Assembly (NCBI GenBank): GCA_046331705.1
Contig: JAXLQJ010000117.1
Location: 1-19,977 of the forward strand
Length of the DNA: 19,977 bases
Direction of reading: 5' to 3'
Source: JADJOY01 sp046331705 [NCBI: bacterium]
Lineage (GTDB): Bacteria; JADJOY01
Below the pieces are notes generated by a model, which saw nothing but the letters and a program-made list of their open reading frames with translations, was not told the origin of the DNA and made no database searches. Within the stretch, counting starts at the first letter, position 1. Each line of letters opens with the position of its first letter. Shown here one piece after another: positions 1 to 6,856 of the stretch. A program made the position numbers and the translations under genes.

Positions 1-1
1 C

Positions 2-553
2 GTGGTCGTGCACCCGGCCAACCCGCTGGAGTCCATCTCGCTCGACGACCTGCACCGGATCTACAGCGACCAGATGCATGATTGGCGTGAACTTCACGTT
101 CGCGCGGGAGCCATCGAGCCGATCGTGCAGCCCGCGGGAGACGACGTCAGCATGGCGTTCTTCCAGCGCGTGCTGGGCGGGGACGCGCCGACGGCGCCCG
201 CGTTCCGGGCCGAGTCCGACAGCGCCGTGATCGAGCGGGTGCGCCGGACGCCCGGGGCCGTGGGCTACGTGTCCATGGCCAGCGGACATGAGGGGGTCCG
301 CCGGCTCCGGCTGTCCGCCTTGCGGGGGCTCCCCGACTGGAATGCCGACGCGGAGAAGGTGTACAAGGGAGAGTACCCGCTGACTCGCAACTACAGCATG
401 TACGTCCGCACCGCCGGGCCGGACCTGGCGGACGGGCTGATCACCTTCGTTTCGACACGTGACGGACAGAAGCTGGTGCACGAAGCCGGGGCGGTGCCCA
501 TCACCATCCCGGTGCGCTTCGCCAGACGCTCCCCCATGTTGGGCAGTCACTAG
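2..553 (+). CDS. PstS-like phosphate-type substrate-binding protein, C-terminal part (5' truncated by window edge)
   Basis: The visible 183 codons read as the second half of a PBP-like (PstS family) periplasmic binding protein, a family that captures phosphate or a similar oxyanion. Family hallmarks are the segment 'PLESISLDDLHRIYSDQMHDW' region near the start (residues 8-28 of the visible part), the T/S-rich ligand loop replaced here by 'GDDVSMAFFQRVLGG', the 'VRRTPGAVGYVS' motif near residue 80, and a C-terminal helix carrying 'DGQKLV'. The frame is open to the window edge, so the GTG at position 2 is probably internal and the signal peptide lies upstream. The stop is 28 bp before the TPR gene, so co-transcription is likely. 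Family assignment is fairly secure; the actual ligand is inferred. No Pst permease or ATPase genes are in the window. Confidence 0.8.
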   Translation: MVVHPANPLESISLDDLHRIYSDQMHDWRELHVRAGAIEPIVQPAGDDVSMAFFQRVLGGDAPTAPAFRAESDSAVIERVRRTPGAVGYVSMASGHEGVRRLRLSALRGLPDWNADAEKVYKGEYPLTRNYSMYVRTAGPDLADGLITFVSTRDGQKLVHEAGAVPITIPVRFARRSPMLGSH

Positions 554-581
554 GACCTCGAGGAGCATTCGACAGGACCCC

Positions 582-2366
582 ATGAACCGAAACCACGTCA
601 GTTCCGCCTTCGGCAGCGTCCTTCGCCGCACGTGCACGGCCGTCGCCCTGGTGCTCGCGATCGCCGCGCCGGCGTTCGCCGACGACCTGAAGGACGCCCG
701 GACCGCGCTGGCCGCCGGCCAGCTGGACCAGGCGCAGCAGCTGTTCGAGCGCGTCGCCTCGCAGGGCTTCGCGGACGGTCGCTCGGGTGTGGGCCTCGTG
801 CTGCTCAAGCGCCGCGACTACACCAAGGCCGCCGAGGCGTTCGAACTCGCGCGGAAGATGGACGGCAACAACGCCATGGCCTGGTACGGCCTCGGCGAGG
901 TGCGCCGTGACGAGGGCAACCTGCAGGGCGCGGTCGAGATGTACCGCAAGGCGGTGGACCTCGATCGCAAGTTCCCCGAGGCGCAACTCGCGCTCGGCGA
1001 CTGCCTGCGCGACATGAAGCAGTACGGCGACGCCATCACCGCGCTGGCGCCCGGGCTGAACTGGGGTGCGAAGTGGCGCCCGAAGTTCCTCGTGGCGCAC
1101 GGCAACGTCGAACTCGCGCGCGACTCGCTGCGCGACGCCGGCATCTACTTCACGCAGGCCCAGCAGGCGGCTCCGGACGATCCGGTCACGAACCGCGCGC
1201 TCGGTGACTTCTACCTCAAGCGCGGCATCGGTTCGCTCGCCATTCCGTCCTACGAGAAGGCCGTCGAGCTGGACACGTCGGACGTCGAACTGCGCCAGGC
1301 GCTCGGCACCGCGCTGTACTTCGACCAGCGCTACAACGACGCGCTCGAGCAGTTCCGCTGGGTGACGCAGCGCGATCCCGAGTTCGCGCCCGGCCAGTTC
1401 TCGCTCGGCAAGCTCTACTACCTGTCGGGTGCCGCCGATCCGCGCCGGTACGCCGAGGCCAAGCCGTATCTCGAGAAGTACACGCAGCTCATGCCCGCCG
1501 ATTCGCGGGGCTGGGCGTACCTCGGGCAGGACCTGTACTACCTGAAGATGAAGCCCGAGGCGATCGCCGCCATGACCAAGGCGGTCGAACTGGGCGAGAA
1601 GAGCAAGGACATGTTCACCGTGCTCGGGCGTGCCTACGTGGACACGAAGGAATGGGCCAAGGCGATCGACGCCTACGGCCGCGGCGAACCGAACACGCAG
1701 GACCTCTTCAAGATCGGGCAGGTCCATGCGCTGCTGGGGAATGTGGCGGCGGCGGACTCGGTCTACCAGGGCATGATCGCCAAGGACTCGACCACCTCCG
1801 AGGCGCGCTTCGCGATGCAGGAACTGGGCAAGCTCAAGTTCCGGCTCAAGGACTACCCGGGCGCGGTGGCCATGCTCCAGAGGCGAATCGCCCTTGACCC
1901 GAACTCGGACGAGGCTTACTACTACATAGGCTTGTCCTACAAGGAGATGAAGCAGCTTCCCGAGGCGGTGGATGCACTCCGTCAGGCGACGCTGATCGCT
2001 CCCGGCAAGGCGGACCGGCACTTCTGGTTGGGCGTCGTGCTTTCGAGCATGGCGGATTCGACGGCCCAGTCCGTCGCGGCATTCACCCAGTTCATCGCAC
2101 TCGACTCGAGCAGCAAGAACGCCGGTCTGGCCTACCAGCAGCTGGGCTACCAGCGGCTGCTGGTCAAGGACTGGGCGGGAGCCGTGGACCTGCTGGAACG
2201 TTCGGCTGCGATCACGGCGGCCGACGTGAACACGCAGGTCTGGCTGGGACAGGGCTACCAGAACATGGGCAACCGTGCGAAGGCGATCGAGGCCTACCGC
2301 CGGGCCCTGGGGTTGGATCCGAACAACGAAGACGCGAAGAAGGGCCTGAAGTCGCTCGGCAACTGA
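582..2366 (+). CDS. Exported tetratricopeptide-repeat (TPR) protein
   Basis: This 594-residue protein starts at an ATG shortly after purine-rich AGGAG/AGGA sequences. The open frame extends further upstream, but only this start gives a clean signal peptide: basic 'LRR' at 14-16, hydrophobic core about 19-29, and a predicted cut after 'APAFA' at 33. The rest is almost entirely helical TPR units of about 34 residues with the usual small-residue spacing (for example 'AMAWYGLGEVRRDEGNLQGA' and the final unit around residues 565-592). Such proteins are periplasmic scaffolds for protein contacts and have no catalytic motif. It sits between a PstS-like protein and the STAS/ExbB/ExbD/TonB genes, so a scaffolding role in the Ton-type machine is plausible but inferred. 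The exact number of repeats was not computed. Confidence 0.9.
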   Translation: MNRNHVSSAFGSVLRRTCTAVALVLAIAAPAFADDLKDARTALAAGQLDQAQQLFERVASQGFADGRSGVGLVLLKRRDYTKAAEAFELARKMDGNNAMAWYGLGEVRRDEGNLQGAVEMYRKAVDLDRKFPEAQLALGDCLRDMKQYGDAITALAPGLNWGAKWRPKFLVAHGNVELARDSLRDAGIYFTQAQQAAPDDPVTNRALGDFYLKRGIGSLAIPSYEKAVELDTSDVELRQALGTALYFDQRYNDALEQFRWVTQRDPEFAPGQFSLGKLYYLSGAADPRRYAEAKPYLEKYTQLMPADSRGWAYLGQDLYYLKMKPEAIAAMTKAVELGEKSKDMFTVLGRAYVDTKEWAKAIDAYGRGEPNTQDLFKIGQVHALLGNVAAADSVYQGMIAKDSTTSEARFAMQELGKLKFRLKDYPGAVAMLQRRIALDPNSDEAYYYIGLSYKEMKQLPEAVDALRQATLIAPGKADRHFWLGVVLSSMADSTAQSVAAFTQFIALDSSSKNAGLAYQQLGYQRLLVKDWAGAVDLLERSAAITAADVNTQVWLGQGYQNMGNRAKAIEAYRRALGLDPNNEDAKKGLKSLGN

Positions 2367-2408
2367 GGTGCAACGCGGCCGCAACGCGGACGCCACGGAG
2401 GAGCAAGG

Positions 2409-2762
2409 ATGGCGAACTTGAAGAGCCGGCAGGTCGGCAGCATCCACATCCTGACGCCGAAGGGCTACCTGACCGGCGGCGAGGAGACGGAGGAACTGGA
2501 GAAGGCCATCCGGCAACTCGGTGAGGACGGCAACAAGAACCTCATCATCAACCTCGGCGAGACGCAGCACCTCAACTCGACGGCGCTGGGCGTGCTGATC
2601 TCCGCGCATTCGAGCTACGTGCGCCGTGGCGGCCAGATGAAGCTCGCCGCCGTGGACAAGCGCATCGAGAACATCTTCGTCATCACCAAGCTGTCGCTGG
2701 TGTTCGACGTGAAGGCGACCGAGGAGCAGGCGATCGCCAGCTTCGCGGAAGCGTCGGCGTAG
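2409..2762 (+). CDS. STAS-domain protein (anti-sigma factor antagonist type), paralogue 1
   Basis: A 117-residue single-domain STAS protein of SpoIIAA/RsbV type, starting after a strong GGAGGAG at 2397-2403. The family hallmark is the loop 'LNSTALGVLISA' at residues 55-66, which corresponds to 'DSSGLGVI' in SpoIIAA. The residue at the phosphoacceptor position is Thr58, so phospho-control by a cognate kinase remains possible. The C-terminal half 'IFVITKLSLVFDV' is a typical STAS helix and strand. In the family, such proteins bind anti-sigma kinases or act as partner-switch modules, and STAS domains also occur in lipid-transport complexes. No RsbW/SpoIIAB-type kinase, PP2C phosphatase or sigma factor is visible in the window. 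It lies 42 bp after the TPR gene and 25 bp before its paralogue. Confidence 0.9.
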   Translation: MANLKSRQVGSIHILTPKGYLTGGEETEELEKAIRQLGEDGNKNLIINLGETQHLNSTALGVLISAHSSYVRRGGQMKLAAVDKRIENIFVITKLSLVFDVKATEEQAIASFAEASA

Positions 2763-2787
2763 CCGTTTCGGATCGGGAGGAGCGCGC

Positions 2788-3135
2788 ATGGCCGTCACGA
2801 AGCGGCAGCTCGAGAGCATCACGGTGATCGCGGCACGCGGTCGGTTCTACGGTGATCGCGAAACCGACGAGCTGGAAGCCGCGATCATGGCGGAGGCCTC
2901 GAGCGGCAACATGCGACTCGTCGTCAATCTCGCGGAGTGCGAGGCCATGAATTCCGTCGCGCTGGGCGTGCTCATGCGCGGCATGGCCAACTACCGCACC
3001 CGCCACGCCGAGATCAAGCTTTGCGGGCTTGGGAAGAAGCTGAAGGACCTTTTCGTCATGACCAAGCTCATCATGGTTTTCGACCACTTCGAGACGGAGG
3101 AGCTGGCTCTGGCTTCCTTCGCCGCTGTGGAGTAG
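2788..3135 (+). CDS. STAS-domain protein, paralogue 2 (phosphoacceptor position changed to Val)
   Basis: A 115-residue STAS protein with a strong GGGAGGAG at 2775-2782, five bases before the ATG. It is clearly related to the preceding protein: both have an N-terminal strand, an 'ETxELExAI' helix (residues 25-33 here), an 'NSxALGVL' loop (55-62 here) and a 'VMTKLIMVFD' segment. In the loop it reads 'NSVALGVL', so the residue matching the phosphorylated Ser58 of Bacillus SpoIIAA is Val57. Ser56 precedes it but aligns with the non-phosphorylated serine. By family knowledge this suggests a constitutive or non-phosphorylatable partner, or a different role such as heterodimerising with paralogue 1; that is inference. 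A 159-bp gap separates it from exbB. Confidence 0.88.
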   Translation: MAVTKRQLESITVIAARGRFYGDRETDELEAAIMAEASSGNMRLVVNLAECEAMNSVALGVLMRGMANYRTRHAEIKLCGLGKKLKDLFVMTKLIMVFDHFETEELALASFAAVE

Positions 3136-3245
3136 CAGCCTCCGCCTGACCGGGTCGGGGGGAGAAGAAGTTTCACGAAGCAGGTCCGGATCAGTTCGCT
3201 CCGCGACCCGGGCGGGTGAGGAACCTCAACCGCTGATCATGAACA

Positions 3246-3274
3246 GCCGGCTCGCCGCCCTCGCGGCGGACGGC
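3246..3274 (+). promoter_or_regulatory. Stem-loop in the exbB leader
   Basis: In the 159-bp gap between the second STAS gene and exbB, CGCCGC (3253-3258) pairs with GCGGCG (3263-3268) around a CCTC loop. GCCG (3246-3249) can pair with CGGC (3271-3274) outside it across a small internal loop. The structure ends four bases before the GGAGGA ribosome binding site (3278-3283) of exbB. There is no T-run after it, so a full terminator is unlikely; a translational or RNA-processing role is possible. In DNA this GC-rich such a hairpin can arise by chance. No convincing promoter was found elsewhere in this gap. Confidence 0.35.
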
Positions 3275-3294
3275 GATGGAGGAATCGTCAGGCA

Positions 3295-4035
3295 ATGAAC
3301 CGCATTATCGTTCAGCTCTATTTCGCGGCCGCGGTCGCCGTTTCGATCTTGATCTGGTGGAACCTTCCGGCGCTCGGTGACCTTGGCAAGCAGATGAAGG
3401 AAGCCGGTCCGCTGGTCGCTGGCCTGTTCCTCCTCCTCATTCTCCAGGTGACGTTCGTGATCGAGCGTACGTGGAGCCTCAACAAGGCCAAGGGCACGGG
3501 CTCGATGGCCGACTTCCTCGTGAACGTGCGCAAGAAGATCCAGACGGGCGACGTCGATGGTGCCATCGCGCTCTGCGGCAAGCAGCGCGGCTCGGCGGCC
3601 AACGTCATGCGTGCGGGCCTCGAGCGCTACCAGATGCTCATCAAGGAAGGCGCTCCGAAGGACAAGATCGTGGCCGAGACGCAGGCAGCCATCCAGGAAG
3701 CCAACGGCCTCGAAGTGCCGCTGCTCGAGCGCAACCTGATCGCCCTGTCGACGATCGCCTCCATCTCGACGATGGTCGGTCTGCTCGGCACGGTCGTCGG
3801 CATGATCCGTTCGTTCGCGGCCCTCGGTCACACCGGCGCGGTGGATGCCACCAAGCTCGCCGTCGGTATTTCCGAAGCGCTCATCAACACGGCCGGCGGT
3901 CTCATCGTCGCCATCCTCGGCATCGTCATGTACAACGTGTTCGTGACGCGCGTGGACGGCTTCAACTACATGATGGACGAGGCGTCGTACGAGGCCGTGC
4001 AGCTGCTGGCCGCCAACGCTTCCGACAAGAAGTAA
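3295..4035 (+). CDS. exbB: MotA/TolQ/ExbB proton-channel family protein (ExbB)
   Basis: This 246-residue inner-membrane protein forms, with ExbD, the proton-driven motor that energises TonB. The first hydrophobic helix is at about residues 4-22, the second at 40-57, and the conserved pair of helices at about 150-170 and 192-212. The signature 'ERNLIALSTIASISTM' begins at 145 and is followed by 'VGLLGTVVGMI'. The second signature 'GISEALINTAGGLIVAI' contains the conserved Thr/Ala-Gly-Gly segment of the channel. The cytoplasmic loop between helices 2 and 3 is charged, as is usual. The start follows GGAGGA at 3278-3283. Two exbD genes and tonB follow at once, which favours ExbB over TolQ or MotA. 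Confidence 0.95.
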   Translation: MNRIIVQLYFAAAVAVSILIWWNLPALGDLGKQMKEAGPLVAGLFLLLILQVTFVIERTWSLNKAKGTGSMADFLVNVRKKIQTGDVDGAIALCGKQRGSAANVMRAGLERYQMLIKEGAPKDKIVAETQAAIQEANGLEVPLLERNLIALSTIASISTMVGLLGTVVGMIRSFAALGHTGAVDATKLAVGISEALINTAGGLIVAILGIVMYNVFVTRVDGFNYMMDEASYEAVQLLAANASDKK

Positions 4036-4053
4036 GCGGGGGAGGACGAGCTC

Positions 4054-4548
4054 ATGCTCAAGAAGATGCGTCGCATCGGCATCGCGATCGACATGACGCC
4101 GATGGTCGATGTGGCCTTCCTCCTGCTGATCTTCTTCATGTGTACGACGCAGTTCAAGCCACCGGAGAAGGACAAGATCACGCTGCCCGATTCGAACTCG
4201 CCGGCGAAGTCGCCCGAGTCCGACATCATCACCGTGTCGGTGACGGCGCCCAAGCCGGAGAACGGCATGGTGTCGCAGGTGCGCGTGACCTGGCGGCAAG
4301 GCGAGAACGAAGTCGAACGCATGATCGCTCCCGAAGCGGTGAAGATGAACCTGGGCTCGGTGCTGGGTACGGCCCGCGCCGCGAATCCCCGGTCTCGCGT
4401 GCTCGTGAAGATGGACCGCGAAGCATCGTTCGGTCTCATGGCCGACATGATGCACGCGTTCCAGGAATCGAACGCCACGCGCTTCAACGTCCAGACGAAC
4501 CTGGCCAAGGGCGGAGGCGCGTTCGGCGGCCCCGCACCGACCAAGTAA
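4054..4548 (+). CDS. exbD: ExbD/TolR-family biopolymer transport protein, paralogue 1
   Basis: A 164-residue, single-pass inner-membrane protein starting after GGGGGAGGA, 18 bp downstream of exbB. A short cytoplasmic N-terminus precedes the membrane helix 'DMTPMVDVAFLLLIFFM' at residues 13-29. Asp19 in 'MVD' matches the membrane aspartate essential for proton coupling in E. coli ExbD (Asp25). The periplasmic part is longer in its middle than usual, with a region about residues 50-90 rich in Pro, Glu and Gln, then the conserved 'VLVKMDREASFGLMADMM' segment near 112-129. It ends in a Gly/Pro-rich tail ('KGGGAFGGPAPTK'). It probably forms mixed or alternative motors with the second ExbD. Confidence 0.93.
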   Translation: MLKKMRRIGIAIDMTPMVDVAFLLLIFFMCTTQFKPPEKDKITLPDSNSPAKSPESDIITVSVTAPKPENGMVSQVRVTWRQGENEVERMIAPEAVKMNLGSVLGTARAANPRSRVLVKMDREASFGLMADMMHAFQESNATRFNVQTNLAKGGGAFGGPAPTK

Positions 4549-4578
4549 CGCGCCACTCGCGCTGAGAGGTATGCCCGC

Positions 4579-5082
4579 ATGGGTGCAGTAGACACCCCAC
4601 AACCGAGAAGTGGCGGAGGCAAGAAGGGGAAAGGCTTCCATCGCCCGAAGCGTCGCGTCGGTGTCCGCATCGACATGACGCCCATGGTGGACGTCGCCTT
4701 CCTCCTGCTCATCTTCTTCATGGTCACGACGGTGTTCCGGACGCCCCAGGCTCTGGAAATCAACCTGCCGCCGGACAACCAGAATCCCGCGCCGATCGCC
4801 GAGTCGAAGATTCTCCAGCTTCGGGTGCTCGGTGAGGATCGCGTGTTCTGGAAGCGCGGCCCGAAGACGGACCCGTGGGTCCGGACGTCGGTCGCGAACA
4901 TGAAGGACGTGCTCAAGCCGCTCGCGAACAACGACGCGATCGTGGTGCTGATCAACATCGACCGCGACGCGTCCTTCGACAACATGGTCGGCATCATCGA
5001 CCAGCTCGACATTGCGAACCTGGGTCGCTTCTCGATCCTCGAGCTATCCCCGGCCGACAAGGCGGAGGTGGAGAAGCTATGA
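4579..5082 (+). CDS. exbD: ExbD/TolR-family biopolymer transport protein, paralogue 2
   Basis: A 167-residue second ExbD. An earlier out-of-frame ATG at 4571 is ignored; GAGAGG at 4564-4569 serves the ATG at 4579. The cytoplasmic N-terminus is longer (about 30 residues, Gly/Lys/Arg rich) than in paralogue 1. The membrane helix 'DMTPMVDVAFLLLIFFMV' is nearly identical to it, with the key Asp at 38. The periplasmic domain differs: 'LEINLPPDNQNPAP' near 59-72, then 'AIVVLINIDRDASFDNMV' near 118-135. The near-identical helix beside divergent periplasmic domains points to an old tandem duplication with shared channel function and separate periplasmic partners. Its stop overlaps the tonB start by 4 bp (ATGA). 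Confidence 0.93.
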   Translation: MGAVDTPQPRSGGGKKGKGFHRPKRRVGVRIDMTPMVDVAFLLLIFFMVTTVFRTPQALEINLPPDNQNPAPIAESKILQLRVLGEDRVFWKRGPKTDPWVRTSVANMKDVLKPLANNDAIVVLINIDRDASFDNMVGIIDQLDIANLGRFSILELSPADKAEVEKL

Positions 5083-5798
5083 GCGAGCCCAAAGTCGCGT
5101 TGTACGAGTTCATGCCCTACGGGGCACCCGAACTCCTCGAGGTCGCGAAGAAGTACCTGACTCGGGCGCTGACGGTCGCGATGAGCGCGCTCATCGTGAT
5201 CTTCCTGGCACTGCTCGCGCTCGGGTACTACATGTCGCACCGGCAGGAGAAGGTCGTGCCCGTCGTGGTGCCGTATCGCGAACTCCAGGCGCCCCCGCCG
5301 CTGACGGACGCCGCGCCGCCGCCGAAGGTCCAGGTGGCGACGCAGGTGGCTCCGCCTTCGGCGGCCATCCCCGTGCCCGTCCCGGACGCGGAGGCTCCGC
5401 AAGAGCAGACGATCGCGTCGCAGGAGGAACTCTCCGCGGTTTCCGGCAGCAGCGCGGGAACCGAGGGCGACAACATCGTCGTGGCTCCGCCCGAGGAAGA
5501 CGCCATGCCCAGCTTCGGCGAGTACGTCTACACGGACGAACTCCCGGAGAAGATCACGCACGTGCAGCCGGTCTACCCGGACATCGCGCGCGAGGCGGGC
5601 GTGGACGGAACCGTGATGGTGCAGGCGCTGGTCGGCAAGGACGGCCGCGTGAAGGACGTGCGCGTCGTCAAGTCCATCCCGATGCTCGACGCCGCGGCGC
5701 TCGCGGCGGTGAAGCAGTGGGTGTTCAAGCCGGCGCTTTCCAACAACAAGCCCGTCGCCGTGTGGGTGGGCTGCCCGGTGAAGTTCTCGCTGCGCTGA
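5079..5798 (+). CDS. tonB: TonB-family energy-transducing protein
   Basis: A 239-residue TonB. The ATG is chosen because it overlaps the exbD stop (ATGA), although the frame is open further upstream. The order is: cytoplasmic N-terminus of about 29 residues, a transmembrane helix at 30-51, a proline-rich periplasmic linker at about 60-120, and a C-terminal TonB domain from about 150. The domain shows 'VQPVYPDIAREAGVDGTVMV' from 163, 'DGRVKDVRVVKS', and 'VKQWVFKPAL' with Trp214, the usual C-terminal fold markers. It carries ExbB/ExbD motion to outer-membrane receptors. No TonB-dependent receptor gene is in the window. The helix lacks the SxxxH pattern of E. coli TonB: Ser36 is present but position 40 is Val. 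Confidence 0.93.
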   Translation: MSEPKVALYEFMPYGAPELLEVAKKYLTRALTVAMSALIVIFLALLALGYYMSHRQEKVVPVVVPYRELQAPPPLTDAAPPPKVQVATQVAPPSAAIPVPVPDAEAPQEQTIASQEELSAVSGSSAGTEGDNIVVAPPEEDAMPSFGEYVYTDELPEKITHVQPVYPDIAREAGVDGTVMVQALVGKDGRVKDVRVVKSIPMLDAAALAAVKQWVFKPALSNNKPVAVWVGCPVKFSLR

Positions 5799-5820
5799 CC
5801 GCACCGGGGAAATGGCATGG

Positions 5821-5860
5821 CGGCGCATCCGTCTTCACGGACGGGTGCGCCGTCCGCTTT
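5821..5860 (+). terminator. Rho-independent-type terminator after tonB
   Basis: A 13-bp stem (5821-5833 with 5840-5852, one G-U pair, no mismatch) encloses a six-base loop TTCACG. It is followed by a pyrimidine tract ending in TTT (5858-5860). It lies 22 bp after the tonB stop and before the next candidate promoter, which fits the end of the exbB-exbD-exbD-tonB transcript. The T-tract is short, so efficiency is uncertain. Confidence 0.7.
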
Positions 5861-5923
5861 CGGTGCGCAGGGGCGCGCGGGACCGCGTCGGTCGGGCATT
5901 TCCCGCGCCGGTGGCGCGTGGGT

Positions 5924-5952
5924 TTGACCCTTGCGTGAGCGCTCCCTAACTT
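5924..5952 (+). promoter_or_regulatory. Candidate sigma-70-type promoter for the YIP1-like gene
   Basis: TTGACC at 5924-5929 matches five of six bases of the -35 consensus. After a 17-bp spacer, TAACTT at 5947-5952 is a partial -10 match. It sits about 55 bp upstream of the ATG at 6007 and just after the tonB terminator, where a new transcript should begin. The -10 box is weak, so this is a prediction only. Confidence 0.45.
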
Positions 5953-6006
5953 GCGGGTGATTGCCCCCCTTCACAGTCACGTCCCCGTTCCGGAGTGGGT
6001 GTTGCC

Positions 6007-6768
6007 ATGACCGTCGATCTCTCGCCCGAAGCGCCGGCGGCCCCGTCGGCCGCGGTGCGGCTTTCCCCGTGGGAACGCGCGCGGCGCGTGTTCGTCTCTC
6101 CCTCGTCGGCGTGGGAAGGTCTCGAGGAGCAGGTGCAGTGGTGGATTCCGCTCGTCGCGACCTTGCTCATGGCGATCGGTGTCTTCCTGCTGCTGTACGA
6201 ACGCGCCTACCTGCCCATGATGCTGGACCAGATGGACCAGCAGGTGGTCAACGGCCAGTTGACGGCGGACCAGGTGGATCGGATGGAGCAGGTGTATTCC
6301 GGTCGCATGGCCATGTCGCTGATCGCCGCGAGCCAGTTGGTCGCCGTGACCGTCGTGATGCTGGTGGGAGCGCTGGTCGTGTGGTTCGGTGTGGGCTTCG
6401 TGCTCGGGGCGCGCTTCCGCTACCGGCTCGCGCTGGAGGCGGTCTGTTGGGCGAACCTCGTCACGTTGCCGAGCTACCTGCTGATGGCCGCGATGGCGTG
6501 GTCCCAGGAGACCATGAAGGGCGTCCACCTGGGGCTGGCAGCACTGCTGCCGCACGCCGACACGCCCTCGAAGCTGGAAGTCGGGCTGACGGTGTTCCTG
6601 GACGCGATCAGCCCGTTCGCCGCGTGGAACATGTTCGTCCTGATCATCGCCAGCAGCATCCTGAGCCGGGCGCCGCGCCGCAACGTCGCGTGGGTGCTCG
6701 TCTCGCTCTATCTCGCGCTCTTCGCCATCGGCGCCGCGGTCGCGGCCATGATGACGCCCGGCGCGTGA
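6007..6768 (+). CDS. YIP1-family-like multi-pass membrane protein
   Basis: A 253-residue integral membrane protein. The ATG is preferred over an in-frame GTG at 5995 because GGAG at 5992-5995 lies 11 bases before it. After a cytoplasmic N-terminus with 'LSPWERARRVFVSPSSAWEG' (residues 15-34; the opening 'FxSPsxAWE' is typical of bacterial YIP1-domain proteins) come about five hydrophobic stretches: roughly 41-60, 96-125, 135-160, 193-217 and 221-247. A charged, Gln-rich loop lies between the first two. YIP1-domain proteins are small multi-pass membrane proteins of uncertain bacterial role. Here it precedes an efflux operon but is separated from it by a structured leader, so a functional link is unproven. 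Confidence 0.7.
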   Translation: MTVDLSPEAPAAPSAAVRLSPWERARRVFVSPSSAWEGLEEQVQWWIPLVATLLMAIGVFLLLYERAYLPMMLDQMDQQVVNGQLTADQVDRMEQVYSGRMAMSLIAASQLVAVTVVMLVGALVVWFGVGFVLGARFRYRLALEAVCWANLVTLPSYLLMAAMAWSQETMKGVHLGLAALLPHADTPSKLEVGLTVFLDAISPFAAWNMFVLIIASSILSRAPRRNVAWVLVSLYLALFAIGAAVAAMMTPGA

Positions 6769-6791
6769 GTCCCTGCAACCTCGCCTGCTCG

Positions 6792-6839
6792 GTCGGCGTA
6801 GACCGGCGCGTGCCCCGAGCGGGGCGCACGCCCGCCGAC
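6792..6839 (+). promoter_or_regulatory. Structured leader immediately upstream of the tolC-like gene
   Basis: Two nested helices are visible. The outer stem GTCGGCG (6792-6798) pairs perfectly with CGCCGAC (6833-6839). The inner stem 6805-6816 pairs with 6821-6832 over a GAGC loop, with one mismatch and one wobble. The structure ends nine bases before the GGAGGA ribosome binding site (6848-6853). No T-run follows, so it could be an inefficient terminator for the YIP1-like gene, an RNA stability element, or a translational control element. Confidence 0.45.
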
Positions 6840-6856
6840 TCCGGACCGGAGGAATG

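Noticed and set aside
501-2822. 773-codon open frame on the minus strand across the TPR and first STAS genes
   Set aside because: It is antisense to clear TPR and STAS coding sequence; long antisense frames arise from GC-biased third positions and the product is low-complexity Arg/Ala/Leu/Val-rich.
3966-5828. 620-codon minus-strand frame over exbD-exbD-tonB
   Set aside because: It is antisense to well-conserved genes with ribosome sites and family motifs; its translation is His/Arg-rich without recognisable domains.
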